A stretch of DNA of 64,000 nt from Isoetes taiwanensis (GCA_021234155.1 JAJEKV010000036.1:3469182-3533181), one strand, 5' to 3'. Counted from the first letter of the stretch, positions 11,260-23,916 are shown. Numbers and translations: made by a program. The notes: generated by a model from the sequence alone, not told the origin.

Positions 11260-13050
11260 TTCATAATTGCGGTTTATAATGGAAATCTTCTGGCTTGTTT
11301 CCAAGAGGAACACCATGACACATAGAACTTGGATTCATATCTTGATTTTACATAAACCTACTCGGGCGCTTCAAGTTTCTTTGTTAAAAGATAGCATTCT
11401 TCTCGAATAGCGATAAAGAACGAGAATGCATTGGAAAAATAGAGGACGAAAAATAGAGAACAAGAGAATGCATTGAATGGAATCACACTCACCATAGTTC
11501 ATTGAGACATCGATCTTGAAATTGCACTAAAAAGAAAAACATAATTTAAATTTGTAAATGAGCGGGACGAGGCGGTTAATTAAAGGCGGTATAAATTTAA
11601 AGAATGGCAATTTGAATTTACGGTTGTAAATCGGCGGCCTAGATTATGAACGCATACATATAAGTTTAAACCAAAACCCGGTCTCATATTAATACTTGCG
11701 GTTCTATGGCGTCTAGAGGATCACATGGCCAAAAGTAATTGGTAGAGGTGGGCGACAGATCAAAGCACAAATCCCAAGCACGAGGAGGCCGAACAAGCGA
11801 AAAGCACAAATCCAACAAGCGCCTCAGGTAATTTTTTTTGTGTTTTTTTGTGTATGCGTGTCTCGTGTATTTTCTACCTTTTATATTGTTTTTGTGTCAT
11901 TTCTCTTGCTTTTTACTACCTTGTTTTGTGTGTTTTTATTTATAATCTTCTCCGTACTCTTGTGTTTTTGTTTTGTATTCTCCATTTTGTATAATGTAGA
12001 CCGTTTAATTATAGTTTCTTGCGGACTTGTTTGTTTATACTTTTGTTCGTATTCTCAGTTCTTTTGACAAGTCTTTTTTGTAGCCTAGTATGTCTCTTAT
12101 AATATAGGCCCCGTAGGGCCCCTCTTAAAAAGCCTTTCGGGATGCGATTTATAATGTAGAGCGTCTGCTGCTACTTTTCACGTGTACAATTTATGTTTTT
12201 TGAAAGTAAAATGCGTCTATCAAAAGCGCTTCGGTCGCGATTTCATTACTCACCACATGATTGTAACTTTTCGGGATCTTTTAAAATGTGAAAAAAAAGC
12301 AAAGTTTTGTGGGGCGAGGACATCACCTGAGAAAAAACAAACGGAGGAAGATGTATCGATTCGCGATTCTGCGTTGTGACCATTGCGATATGGCCGAATA
12401 ATGAAGGCTCGAGGTAGAGCCTCCATGTCGAAAGAAGATCTACCGAGGGCTCTAAATGGTATGTGGAGATCTTCAAGACTAATGCGGAAAGACGATCTGA
12501 TTTTCATGTTTAGAGTTAAAGGAAAGCAGATCAAATGAAGAAACAAGGTATACGATCACATGCGAAGAATAGGGCCGATTCATCTTGTTCCGTATTACTT
12601 GAAGCCGGGTCGAGAAAAATAAAAAGTATTGAAGAAGTTAAAGTGCTGGCGTGCAGTTCCTTTAAAAAAGGCGCCCTAAGAGCGGATGGCGCGAGATAAC
12701 CTCTTCAAATTTTGTTGATCGGTGGTGATCCATTGACACAAAAAAAATATGTGAAGGTCTCGGTTGTAAGAAGAGCAATCGAGTACAAGGCCGTCGGCTA
12801 GATACGTACCTACAAGCTTTAAAGAGAAGGAAGATGCAAGTTCTAGAGCGGGGAAACACCGGACATTCTAGGCATTACGGATATGACTAGTGATGACGAC
12901 AAAGGCGAGAACGGTTAGAGGCCATGAGCAAACTCAAGAAATATGACGACAAGTATCCAGCGGGCCTTAACTTCGCGCATCCTATCCATAAACCGGGCTT
13001 TTCAGGTCCACGAAGGCTATGTTTGTCGAGAAGATATGACAAAAAGACGC
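11260..13050. other. Anonymous decayed repeat DNA
   Basis: No convincing gene. There is a T-rich stretch at 11828-12070 and only short open frames (12182-12379 and others) without recognisable motifs. It could be the 5' part of the decayed coding region at 13052, but this cannot be supported from sequence alone. Confidence 0.4.
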
Positions 13051-13051
13051 A

Positions 13052-13336
13052 ATGGAAATAGTCAACGGCATGATAGAAAACCGGGGCCGGGGTGCCAATG
13101 CGGCGGATGTGGTGCCTTTTGATATGAAGGCGAAGAAGGTGTTGATATGGAATAAACTTGAAGATTTAATTGGCAACCTCGATATTCACTTCATGATAAT
13201 AGATGGCCAGCATTCAGTGGAGGCGCAGAAGGTTTTGACAAGTCAAGCACAAAAAACTGGAAATCAGTTATTCTATAGGCTATATTCAGTCAGAAATTGC
13301 CGGTTCCTCAGTGGCTCAACAGCGGCGGCGAATTAG
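13052..13336 (+). pseudogene. Fragment with an IDGQHS motif, unknown element protein
   Basis: A 94-codon frame containing PFDMKAKKVLIWNKLEDLIG followed by HFMIIDGQHSVEAQKVL at roughly residues 47-63. The IDGQHS core resembles the IDGQHR-type motif of DGQHR/ParB-like nuclease-fold proteins (family knowledge), but the arginine is serine here and nothing else confirms the fold. There is no clear upstream or downstream continuation in frame. It is most likely a remnant of a repeat-encoded protein. Confidence 0.3.
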
Positions 13337-13415
13337 CGAAATCGGTGGCGCTCTTGAAATGACGAGAAAGACATTCCTATACAAAAGGTATTTTATTTTC
13401 CCCACATAAGCGTTC

Positions 13416-13563
13416 CAAATCGCGCCGGAGCGCGTTTTTCGCTAATCACGTATTTACAAGAAACGCGCCTCACGCGATTTCTTCATATGGCATACATGAA
13501 GAAATCGCGCCAGGCGCGTTTTTTGTAACTACGTGATTAGCGAAAATGCACCAGGCGCGTTTT
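13416..13563. repeat. Long hairpin carrying GCGCC palindromes
   Basis: CGCTAATCACGTA at 13440-13452 pairs with TACGTGATTAGCG at 13530-13542. Inside it, ACAAGAAACGCGCC and GATTTCTTCAT pair with ATGAAGAAATCGCGCC and GGCGCGTTTTTTGT. Outside it, CGCGCCGGAGCGCG near 13421 faces the GCACCAGGCGCG at 13548. The whole unit can fold into one stem of about 65-70 bp with a few mismatches and a tiny loop near 13490. Confidence 0.75.
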
Positions 13564-13581
13564 ATGTTGTTATTTGTGTTG

Positions 13582-13660
13582 ACGGATTTACTAGAAACGC
13601 GCTTGGCGTGAATTCTTCATCATGAAGAAATCGCGCCAGGCGCGTTTCTTGTAAATCCGT
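13582..13660. repeat. Second long hairpin of the same family
   Basis: ACGGATTTAC at 13582 pairs with GTAAATCCGT at 13651-13660. The inner arms AGAAACGCGCTTGGCG and TTCTTCAT pair with ATGAAGAA and CGCCAGGCGCGTTTCT. It is about 79 nt long and related to the hairpin at 13416-13563: both are centred on TTCTTCAT...ATGAAGAA and both carry the GCGCC element. Confidence 0.75.
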
Positions 13661-14362
13661 GGTTAAAACAGCGCTGGCGGCGTTTATATTGTTACTCACG
13701 GCCTATCTATTTATTTTATCTAGCGGCCCATATTTTGCGGTCCGTATGTGTGGGCGATTCGCACGCTTTTCGTAACCAATGGATCGAATATGGAAAACCA
13801 ATGCCGACCGGACAAGGGCAATCTAAGAGTGCGAATTCAAATTACTAGAAAGGACACTGTGCCAAACCATATCTGAGGACAAGACCAAGGGCACTAGATC
13901 AAAGTAGAAAAAAGGGGATGCACAAAATTTGGCTCGGAAAGAGCAAAGCGGTGCCAAAAAATGCCTGCAAGATTGTTTTTCTTCGACCCGGTATGGGAAA
14001 AAGTGGAGCAATTTTGGGGCGCCTATTCGGAAAAAGTTGCCGATTCATATCGCGGGGTTTCCTCCACAAGATCGTCTATTTTTTGATATAGGTATCGCGA
14101 AATGAGAAAGGCACAAAGTTGGATGATCGCGGGAATTAATCTATGTTCTAGATAGTTGCATCAGAAAGGAAGTTATCTACAAGAAAACGTCTGCAGCAAA
14201 GCACTTGACATCTTTCGAAGATGCATGCGAATCGATAAAAAATATGAAAGTCCTGAAAAAGGCTGTTGGCGAAGAACTGCAAAGGCTCTCAGGAGACTTC
14301 ATGTTATCAGAGATAGGCTTAATGCAAAAGTACAACGTATCTAATGATGACATTAAGAAATA
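13661..14362. other. Anonymous sequence up to a Helitron end
   Basis: It holds an ORF at 14156-14344 (basic, no motif recognised) and another GCGCTGGCGGCG element at about 13670. The frame at 14156-14344 runs to within about 20 bp of the Helitron terminus at 14363, so the Helitron may have inserted into an older element. Confidence 0.35.
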
Positions 14363-14390
14363 CTAGTAATGGTGCCCAGCTTTGCTGGGC
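14363..14390 (-). mobile_element. Helitron 3' terminus (minus strand)
   Basis: Read on the minus strand, GCCCAGCAAAGCTGGGC (a 7-bp stem with a 3-nt loop, 14390-14374) is followed by ACCATTA and CTAG, then T as the first flanking base. A GC-rich hairpin about 10 nt before a terminal CTAG/CTRR, with insertion next to a T, is the canonical Helitron 3' end. The element extends rightward from 14363. Its 5' TC end was not located. Related ends are at 61412 (minus) and 58802 (plus). Confidence 0.75.
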
Positions 14391-15013
14391 ATATAAGTTG
14401 AGAGCTTGTAAATGTTTTGCTTGCAATGAGAAAAGCATGCAATCATATCTGGGGAAATTGAAAAAAGACTTGAGAAGTAGTTTATCTTGGGAAATTGCAA
14501 AAGGACTTGAGAAGTAGGTCGTACACAAGAATAAAACACAAAAGTAGGTTATACGTAAAATATTCTATAAATGTATAAGGTGGCATATGATAGTGTCCAT
14601 ATATGGCATCTTGAATGGGAATTCTTGCACATATATGTGAAGCAAAATCAAAGCTAAAGTTAAGAATGGGATGAAGGGCCTCATATCACGTCTAGAATGC
14701 CTAACATATAATAACATTGTTTAATTCTCAATATTTTGAGCACTGAATATTCCTTTGGCATTGCAAATTATAAGTAACATTTGAAAATTAGAGTTCATTG
14801 TTATTGAGGCGAGAACCAACGGGGCATTAAAGAGTTTGCAACCTCCATAGTATATCTCTCATAGCAACCTATATCTCATCAAATGCGCCTCAAAAAATAG
14901 CTTGATAATAAATGTAACTATCATATTCCAAAAATATCATGGAGCAAGTAGCAAAAATTTAGATAAAGACTCCTTCGGATGAAGCATCCCAATCAATTCG
15001 CGAGAGGCAGGCG

Positions 15014-15155
15014 TTGAATGTTGTGTTTTAAGTGAGAACTATTGCTCAGTTGCATTGTAAACTTGAAATTGTAACTACCTCCGATTGAATGTTGTGTTTT
15101 AAGTGAGAACTATTGCTCAGTTGCATTGTAAACTTGAAATTGTAACTACCTCCAA
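15014..15155. repeat. 71-bp tandem duplication
   Basis: Two adjacent near-identical copies of a unit beginning TTGAATGTTGTGTTTTAAGT start at 15014 and 15085. It lies in non-coding sequence between the Helitron end and the PPR fragment. Confidence 0.9.
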
Positions 15156-15525
15156 TGCTATCATGAGAAATTCAACAAATTTGCACTTGGCGTCACGGAT
15201 ACTTAATGAGAATGGATTAAAGAGCACATGAATAGTTGTTGAAGACAAGCTGCTAAGTATGAATACCATAATTTGTAGGCTTATTAAGAGCCGTAAGTGT
15301 CAATGCCATAACACGTGGGCTTGTCACCTAGCGGTGTGCTTGTCAAAAAAGCACTATGTGTCCTTAATCAATATCATCATCAAATTATAAAATCAATTAA
15401 CATCTTCCATGTATAAGCGACTGCCACTATCATATTGAACCACATGTATGATTAATCAAATCTTATCATGCGGCTACATGACTCAATATCACAGATGTGG
15501 ACATTAAAACATTCAAAACTAAAGC

Positions 15526-16470
15526 CTATTTTTCAAATTTAGTTAAACACGCTAAATGATGGCTCGACAAAGGCCTTTTCACACGCCGACTCTGGACTGT
15601 CTTACTCCCGCATTCATAGCGGCTACCATGCGGTTTCAAGCAATTTCTCTTTTTCATGCAACTTTCCCGTCGTGCAAGCATATCCACCATGCGGATATAG
15701 CGATCCTCTGTTAACACAATACTATATTCTTTCATTAGATCAAAATCTGGCGGCCCTTTTCTACCGGGCCAGCTTAGACATGTGAATGTCCGCGAATCGG
15801 GTTTCAATTTCTATCATCATCATTCAAGATAAAAAGGTCTTTCCACGGATACCTTGTCAAATGCTACTTGTACTTCCAATAGAGAAGCTGCGTGTCAACT
15901 AAAGTATTGCCAATAAAAATGTTCCGATCCGGGACCTTCAAATTGCCACATGGCACATGCTAACAAAGAGGTAACATATGTGAAATTTGTTTAGTAAAAT
16001 TCCATCCATTTTCTTACGTTCAAAAGGTTTAATGAAAATTCTCCAGCGTCATTTTACGGTATCCTAGACTTAGTGCACTCTAAGATCCAACATCTAAAAT
16101 CGTATTGGCAACTGATCAAAGATTTCTTGTGCCTCTGTCAGTGCACCACATTTACTGTACATAGCAAGCACAACAAACAAATATTTTTCATACCCCTACC
16201 TCAAAATTTCCTGGTGTATCTCTCTACCATGTCTAAGGCTTCTAAGCTAGCACAAATCTCCACATCCAGAGAAATGTCTTCACAGTAGGAAATATGCCCT
16301 GAAGTTCCATTTGTTTAACTAACGATAACGATTCTGAACCCAGCACACTACACGCAGAAGATACATCAAATGGGTCATGCTCATGCTTCTTCCAGTATTC
16401 CATATTTACCATATGTGCCAATCAACGCTTTGCTAACACACATAAATCTAGCAGTTATTTACCAACAAAT
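15526..16470 (-). pseudogene. PPR protein gene fragments
   Basis: Read on the minus strand from about 16470 downward, broken frames give ALIGTYGKYGILEEA, then a segment with CASLEALDM, then LAMYSKCGALTEAQEIFDQLPIR near 16190-16090. An ORF at 15807-15526 with LMKEYSIVLTEDRYIRMVDMLAR follows. These match consecutive P/L/S-type pentatricopeptide repeats of plant organellar RNA-editing or processing factors (family knowledge). Stops and frameshifts separate the pieces. The orientation is the same as the Helitron whose 3' end lies at 14363, consistent with capture by that element (inference). The changes sit near CAG/CTG sites, so part of the decay may be base-calling error. Confidence 0.65.
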
Positions 16471-16699
16471 AGGTTTCTTTCAAGATATGAGCATCATTGA
16501 CATTGTCATTTATGCGGAGCGACACCTCTGATTGCAGTGTCTAATAAGAGACCTCCATTTGCATGTGCTTCTTGGACATATGGGTTACTTTCAGATATCT
16601 TGAGCTGCCTTACGAAAATGTGAATCCATCTTTAAGCAAATCACATAAGCATCGATTTGGCGTATGGCGCCAATAAACAGCCCCAACTCTTACATTGGC

Positions 16700-19600
16700 T
16701 CACGCTAGCCCGGATGAATCCTTTGACGGGGAATGTATGAAGAGGCCCATATCGTTTGCAAGTTCTTTGTTGTCGCCATAGCTTCGCCCGTCGTCCGGTG
16801 AGAATGTGCATGTGGCAGCGATACCTCCGCCATGGCCAACTATCAAGCTAAAAGCGGTGGCTCACGATGCTCACATAGATCTTTGCGAGATCCTCATCTC
16901 CTCTTCCACAAACCGCCTTCGCTCTCTGACTCTGCTCTTCTACCCTATTCATATTCTTTTTGGTGGCAAAGTAGGCTAGCCGCCATAGCCAAAAAAAACC
17001 TCACGACCTTTTTGTTTATTTTAGGGTTCCTAGGTGTCCAAATCTCAACCATAAATTCTCAACCCTAAATCCCAGCCTTTGGATTTAGGGCTGGGTCCAA
17101 CACTTACCGAATAACATTATAATATAGGATGTATTTTGGTCAAAAGATTTTGTGAAGCAGCAAAAGGCGAAGAATGTGGCAACTCTTAAGGGGATTCACC
17201 GCGAAAGTGGCGTCGACCTAAAAAGAAAAGTTGCTTTGGTGAAGAAGATGACAGAAGAGGAGTCCCCTTTTTTCTATAGGGTGTCCACTGGTTATAAGTG
17301 TGCCTTACCAGATGTGGGTGAAGGGCCAACAGACATCACTCTATTTGTTCTTGATAACCGTGGGCGAGATGGACACAAGATGATTCTGACACCTTCTTCA
17401 ACACATGCGGTGGTTTTCGGTGAGATGCATTATACTATCGTGATAGTTTGCCACTCAGACATGTCCCACGATATGCACTAGGCTGCGCAAATGATCTCGA
17501 ATGCATTAAAGTGATGAATAGCGGTAATGATAGATGAAAACAAAGATAGTGAGTTTAGTATCGAAAGTAAGATCTCACATGTGCTAGTCCTTATGATACT
17601 AGCTATTATGGATGATAACGAATATGAAAGACTCAAGGGGAAACCGAAGGTGAGAAGATTGCTTGGCGTGCTATCGGCTAGATGAACCCCCTATTGAAAA
17701 ATGTTTTTATGTCGAGATCAATGCTGAAGACAAAGGGAAAGGACCGGATGTGGATGTGGACTTTGAAGAGGACGAAGAGGAAGAGGAAGAAGAAAAGCTG
17801 GGTCGACCACGTCGCTTAATTCACCAATCAAGTATGAGCTCTGACGGCGGTATAAGGGGAGGCTGAATAAGTCACGGGTTTTCTTTGGCCCTTTCGAGTT
17901 TTTCTGATTGAAGCCTTCTGCCCTTTAGATACAACGTGTTGGGAGTTTCATGTTGGAGGTTATGTCGGGTGAGGAAGCTACGAAGCTAGCTAGGAAATGC
18001 CAAAGTGTGGTCTCGATGGTCAAGCCAAGGACTTCCTTGATATTTTTTCGAGAAAGTGCTAGAGGTGGCACCTAGGGGTCCGATAGGTAGTGCAAAAATA
18101 AAGCTTCCAGCTCTAAGTCGAATTACCCGCAGATCGGCTCTGAGGCGGGAACAAATGAAAGCGGATGGAGCACATAAAGATGAATATCGACAAAGCGGCG
18201 GCTTAACTATCTCTTGCGCCGAGGCGTGCCTATAATTCCAATCACATTGGAAAATCTGGTGAAGGGGATGTAGGTAGCGAAAGCGAAGAAGACAATATCA
18301 TAATTGATCTGAGTGGATTGGGATAGCTCGAAGTCGGGTTAGCATAAAGAGTAATGAAGTATCAACCATAGTTCAAACACTAAGTGATGTGCCGACACTT
18401 ACGGCGGACGAAAACAGTAGAGTAAGCTCATCATTGCGGATGTTGAGCAGGAACGAGAAAGGTATGTTATTCAAGCGAGAAATGAAAATGGCGCCGGTAG
18501 CGATTTCAATTCTTCAAGCAATTGAAAATGCGCCCGGTAGCGATTTCAATTTCTTTTCCTTGTCTCACAAGTGTGTGCTTTATTATTACAGACCTAATCG
18601 GTTTTCTCCAAAATTACGGTGTTGATTTGAATGGAGTGCTTTCGCAAAGCGTTACCTAAAGCACAATTCCTTTATCATGGTATGCTACGAGAAACCATTT
18701 GAGGCAGTGAAATGGGTATATCATGACGTATCACGAAGGAGATGTTAGACCAAGCTTTCACTCTATTTAGTTGTGCAATTTGGTCGTCGATGGAGAATAG
18801 AAAATATACATGAAGTTTGAAAGTAGTTCTGAGTTACATAGAGATTGGGCATGTTTGGGATCGAGCAAATGTAAGTCATTCAATAACCGAAGGATCCTAC
18901 AGGTAAAAAATATTTGTGAAATGCTTGGCGACATGATGGATGACTTGGGCGTTGAGGGAGAAAGGAAGACATCATTATAGTTGATGATGGCCTTTGAAGT
19001 GTTGCTTCAATCGATCCACGATCACTAAATCCACCATATCCTATCATCCGAAGATTTTGACAAAGATGACTTCTGCTTCGTTTTGTCGGTATCTTGCCGC
19101 CTAAATAGCTTCTGAGAAAAAGCGATTGAAGAGATACAAACACTATCGCAACTTAATGGGGCGGACGGGGAAATTGACAGGGGACCTAGAGAAGATCGTT
19201 CTAGAAAGGGAACTTTTTGATATATATGTATCTGAGAAATACACTTTCCAAAAAGTTTTGAATATGAAATATACTTTACGAACCTCTTTGAATATATATT
19301 GTGTTCTTATATCAGCATTATTGGTTACGTAATGCGTATTGTTCTTTTATATTATGTGTATGATTTGCTATACTTGCAATAATTTGTATGTATATACGTC
19401 AATAATTTAGGTGTCTATAAATAGGTATGCATGAAATTGGCAAACCATAAAACCCGACCTCATATACGCTTGTTATTATGGCACATTCTATTACGCGCGG
19501 ATGAACCATGCAGACCTCTGCTGCGGTGCCTTGAGCTAGAAATAGAACCGGGACTGGCTTGATGTCGTTGCTATGAATCCGTAAAGCTTCTATCCCGATC

Positions 19601-20069
19601 CCTTTGATGTTGTAATCCATCTTATATGGAATCGAGCATGGTTTGTTCATGATCGACAGGATCTCGGACACCGCTGCGGCGCTGTCGGCGATGATTCGGA
19701 TTAGTTTTTTAAAGTTTATGTTCCACTATAATACATTATTTATGGGCGAATAAAATCGCATACGCAGCGATTTGACCCCAAAAAATCTACGTTTTTGTAG
19801 CAACTTGCTTGCTGTTATTTATTCGTAAAGCAAAGAATTTCAATGTTTAGATTTCGTTGTCGTCGGTGATTGTACGAATTAATAAGCAATTTCCTACTTT
19901 TTATATTGCCAACATTCTTTCATAATATGGGTCATTTGCACCGAATATTTGGATGCCTTTGCATTTCAACATAAAATGCATCTTCCTAGCCCGAAAATGA
20001 ACTCAGTGCAAAAGTGTGGTTAATTCAATATAATGGTCAATAAAAGGCTTATATGGCACGATTTTGGAA
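16700..20069. other. Anonymous intergenic or decayed element sequence
   Basis: Short open frames only: 17152-17481 (no domain seen), 17663-17866 (acidic run of Glu/Asp near its middle), 18389-18625. An imperfect hairpin AACCCTAAATCCCAGCC...GGATTTAGGGCTGGG lies at about 17070-17096. Corrupted GCGCC elements (GGCGCCGGTAGCGATTTC and GCGCCCGGTAGCGATTTC) lie at about 18490 and 18535. No gene can be supported. Confidence 0.4.
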
Positions 20070-20690
20070 TATGTAGCATAATAACAGGGGGTTTTCTTTG
20101 TGTTTTTGTACGCTTTTCACTAAGGTTTTCCTATGATTTCGTGATGTATTCAAATGAATGTACTAATGCGTACATCTAGAGTGCACCATTTCTGAGCCAT
20201 TGATTTTAGCCTTTTTTTTTCAATGGTCAACAACCAATGGCTCACAACAAAAGCCCTTTTTTTGTGCGTGTGGTGCATAATGGTCAACAACCAATGGCTC
20301 ACAACAAAAGCCCTTTTTTTGTGCGTGTGGTGCATAATGATCAACAACCAATGGCTCACAACAAAGCCCTTTTTTTGTCGCGTATGGTGCATAATGATCA
20401 ACAACCAATGGCTCACAACAAAAGCCCTTTTTTTTGTGCGTGTGGTGCATAATGGTCAACAACCAATGGCTCACAACAAAAGCCCTCTTTTGTGGGCTTG
20501 AAGGGCGCATGTAGTGCGGTTTCTCGTAGGCAACACATTTCTTATTATAACTTTTTGATCGAGCTCTGTTTGAGATGATTTTTATTGCGTTGGAAAGCTT
20601 TCTCAGAGATCTTTTTTGATGGTGTATGATATGGATATGTTTGGTTAAGTTATCTATGTTAAAACAGCAATTTCTCGGCCGGGTTTGGTA
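20055..20690 (+). repeat. Dispersed repeat, copy 1 (second copy at 63594-64000)
   Basis: From ATATGTAGCATAAT at about 20070 to GGCCGGGTTT at about 20687, this matches 63600-64000 in the same orientation, including the flanks of the tandem array. The second copy has a shorter array and runs off the window end. The two could be copies of one element or, less likely, the two LTRs of a very large nested element. Confidence 0.8.
20222..20490. repeat. 57-bp tandem array, five copies
   Basis: Units start at 20222, 20279, 20336, 20393 and 20451 (period 57-58 bp) and contain CAACAACCAATGGCTCACAAC, a T7-T8 run and GTGTGGTGCATAATG. All frames are open through the array because the unit lacks stops; this is not evidence of coding. 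Confidence 0.95.
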
Positions 20691-20699
20691 GGCTTTCAC

Positions 20700-23600
20700 A
20701 TCTTACTAGTTGATTAATACTGAGTTAGCTATTGGATATTGTTTTATGGCTCATTCGAATGAAGCTTCATAAAAAAATTACCATGCATTTTTTAGATTTT
20801 GAGGCAGTTATTAAGCAAATTCCAAGGCTTCTAGATCCTTTGTGCTAACAAGCGAAAAGTTTCCCACTTTGGTTTCTCACCACAAGAAAACTCTTTGTTA
20901 AATTCGGTTGAAAAATGTTTGTGTATGGGTGTTGCAAATTTTATGACTTTTCGAGAATAATGGGATCAATCGCTCTATCTTTATGGTAACTTTTACTTAT
21001 GTTCTATTCGTTTTATTGTGATGAAATTCAAAAGCTTCGAGGTGAAATTCTAATTTTTTACGGTTTGAATTCTAAAATTTTTGTCTACTTAGGAGGGGAG
21101 AGGCGACCCTAAGGCCCGAAGGGGGCCAAAAATTTTGCAACACAAACCATTAACATCCAACATATAAAAATTAAATCCCCAACACATAACAACCATTGAC
21201 ATTAACAACCAACACATAACTACCATTGACATTAATTAACACAACCATTGGGTCCAACACATTTAAATTAAAATCCTTAAACCCCCTTTGGTTTGGGTGC
21301 ATATTCACCGCAGGGGCGACTCAGAGACGCGAGAGCTGTTGGATAGGCATATTCACCCCTTATTCCTTAATCTACACCGTACGTAAAGTTCCTCGTTTGT
21401 GGGGTATGCAAGTACAAAATTTGCTATACTGCATAACAAGATTCGCAAAATACTATAAGATTTCAAGCGAAATACTATATGGTGTTGATTTTGTACGTGC
21501 AAAATACAATTATGAGGGCATAGACATAATCCCAATTTAATTGAATGATGGTTTCCTTACCAAAATCTACATGAACGCTTCTGATGATTCATTATGCATC
21601 CATTAATCAGGCTGATCAATATGTCTTCGAGAGCATAATTAGACACTGAGTGAGAGCATGCTTTTGTGCGACTCTGAGTTTAGGAAATATTCCATTGTGA
21701 TACATTGACTAAATGTATCTGATTTGCATATGGAGATTCTGTTTTCTATTCATTATGTATACAATTTTATACTGCATCATTTAATTTCTCAATGACTTTG
21801 GGTTATGCTTCATGTTTGTTTCAGGGTTGTGCTTCATGTTTTGGCCTTCCCTTAAAAACCGGTTGTGCTTCACATTTGCTTTCACTTATGTGGTAGCCCT
21901 CCCTTTTAATGCATGAGCAAGAGCTTCAGGCTAGAGTCGTTTTCGCCCCCCTGGTGAAGATATAAATACACACTGGCATGTATAGCTATAGATATACGAA
22001 CATCAATGCTAAGAAAAATAGTTAGGGTTTTCTATTTTCTAAGGTAGAATTCAAAGCAACCTAAAATTAGGGAGCCATGTTGTGAAGTTGTGGTGCACAT
22101 CTTACATAGTTGAGGCAAGGTGCCAGTATTATTGTAAGGCATGCTCACTTAAATTTGATTGTTTATTCACATGGATAATTATGTTTTAATTTTCAATTTG
22201 TGACTATTCCTCTTACCTGTTTCTAAAATTTTCCTTTGCCTTTATACTTATGTAATCTTCATAAAAGAAGAAGAAGAAGAAGAAGAAGAAGAAGAAGAAG
22301 AGATTTTAACGTCACGCCATAAGGCAGCGTCCTATCGGACATAAGGCAAGATGGAAATATCATTCTTTGTTGTCATTGCTCCAGGTCCCTAGCTAAGCTC
22401 CTAGCTGTCTCATGGGCCTAGGTGGTCTCCTAAAAAAGTTAATGCAACTTTTCTTCCTTGCTTGATTTCTTTAACTGTTCCATAGTCTTTTACGACCAAA
22501 GAACAATAACTCATAGCTTGTGGCTTTACATGATAAAGTTCATTCATAAAAGGAGACGAAATACTTGTAGAGGCATTCCACAATGCATAAGCCTCACTCG
22601 AATATCATAATAATAATATAGTAAGGGTCACTGCTGGTCTCAATTCTTGGCCCAGATGATCAATTGAAATGCGCAACAAAATATATTCGACAACTGGTAT
22701 GAGAAGCTATAACCCAGGTCCTGCAAATAGCTACTTAAAATAAATCTAAAAAAATAGATCAAAACTCACTGTAGTTTTCAATATTATTAACAATGAATCA
22801 TGGGTAAAGTGTCTTATACAATCCCCCTCCCTGCGTGGCTGATATCTAAACTCACAGGTTCTTTCTTCCACAGGTTGCTAAACTCTTTAGCTGCATTTTG
22901 GAAGATAAAGGTAGTTCGTTGGCTACAGAGGATTTCGTTTCTAAATGTTCGGGGTTATCGTTTTGAATTATGATTTAAGCCACTTCACCCTCCGGCCATG
23001 GAGGGCAACCCTCTGTGCGCAGCACCTTGTTTTTTTTGTTTTTCTTAGTTTTTAGGCCTTTTTTTGTTGTTTTTTTTTATAGTTAGGCCAGGTAAGATCC
23101 TCAGTTAGGCCTTCGCCTATTGCCCCCCAATGAAAGGGGCATGACGATGGTGAGTGCCTTGTTCTGTGGGCTGAGCTTGGCCTATTTTAGAAATAAAAAA
23201 AAAACAATAATTTAAGACAAATAATAATTTAAGACAAAAAAGAAACAAAAAAAAAAAATTTTGTTGCCTTCCCTTTGGAAATGACAACTTTAGTACCAAT
23301 TAGGTTTAGTGCCTTAGGGTTTCGTGTTGCCAAGAGCGTAGGCATGCCCCTTGCCTGGTATTGCCGCATTTATTTGCGCCATGCCGAGGGTGGGTGGCAC
23401 TATTGAAGTTTAAGGCAACTAGGGTCTCCCTTCTTTAAGAAGTATAACCCTCGCCTGACGCCGCTGTTAGCCTTGGTCATGCGGTGTCGAAAGGTGTGTG
23501 TTGTACTCTTATTGAGGATTACGAGAATGTTTTACTAATTCATACCCTAGTTCCTGATGGTGTTGTTGATGAAAGTCTGACACCAATATAGGAACTGGCG

Positions 23601-23900
23601 TATGTTTTAGTAAGCATTCGATTGGTCTCGTCTTTTGAAAAAGCGCGACCTGGGACAAGTGCAATGCATTTTAAACTTGCTAGCCTCGCATTTTGGCAGC
23701 AGCTGGGCTATAGATCATAAATCGTGTTTTGGTTCTTTCATGTGTTACCCCATCCTTGGCCTTGCACATATACTTATGAACCAATTAAAATTTACTAGTA
23801 ATAGGATAAAATGTTAGGGTCTTAGCGTAGTAGCTTAAAATTAGCGTTTTGTTTTGGTTAAGGTGAGTTGATTTACCCTCATGTGCTAAGCACTAGATTG
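20700..23900. other. Anonymous AT-rich sequence
   Basis: No supportable gene. It includes degenerate ACCATTGACATTAACAACCAACACATAAC repeats at about 21140-21260, a 31-bp identity to the palindrome centre at 21523-21553, an (AAG)n microsatellite at 22265-22302, and T- and A-rich runs at 23030-23260. Confidence 0.45.
22265..22302. repeat. (AAG)n microsatellite
   Basis: Twelve uninterrupted AAG units followed by AG. Confidence 0.95.
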
Positions 23901-23916
23901 AAAGTTTTATCTTTGC

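Noticed and set aside
20220-20699. Long ORFs on both strands over the 57-bp array
   Set aside because: They are open only because the repeat unit lacks stops in several frames; the encoded repeats (HNKSPFFVRVVHN) have no protein-like features.
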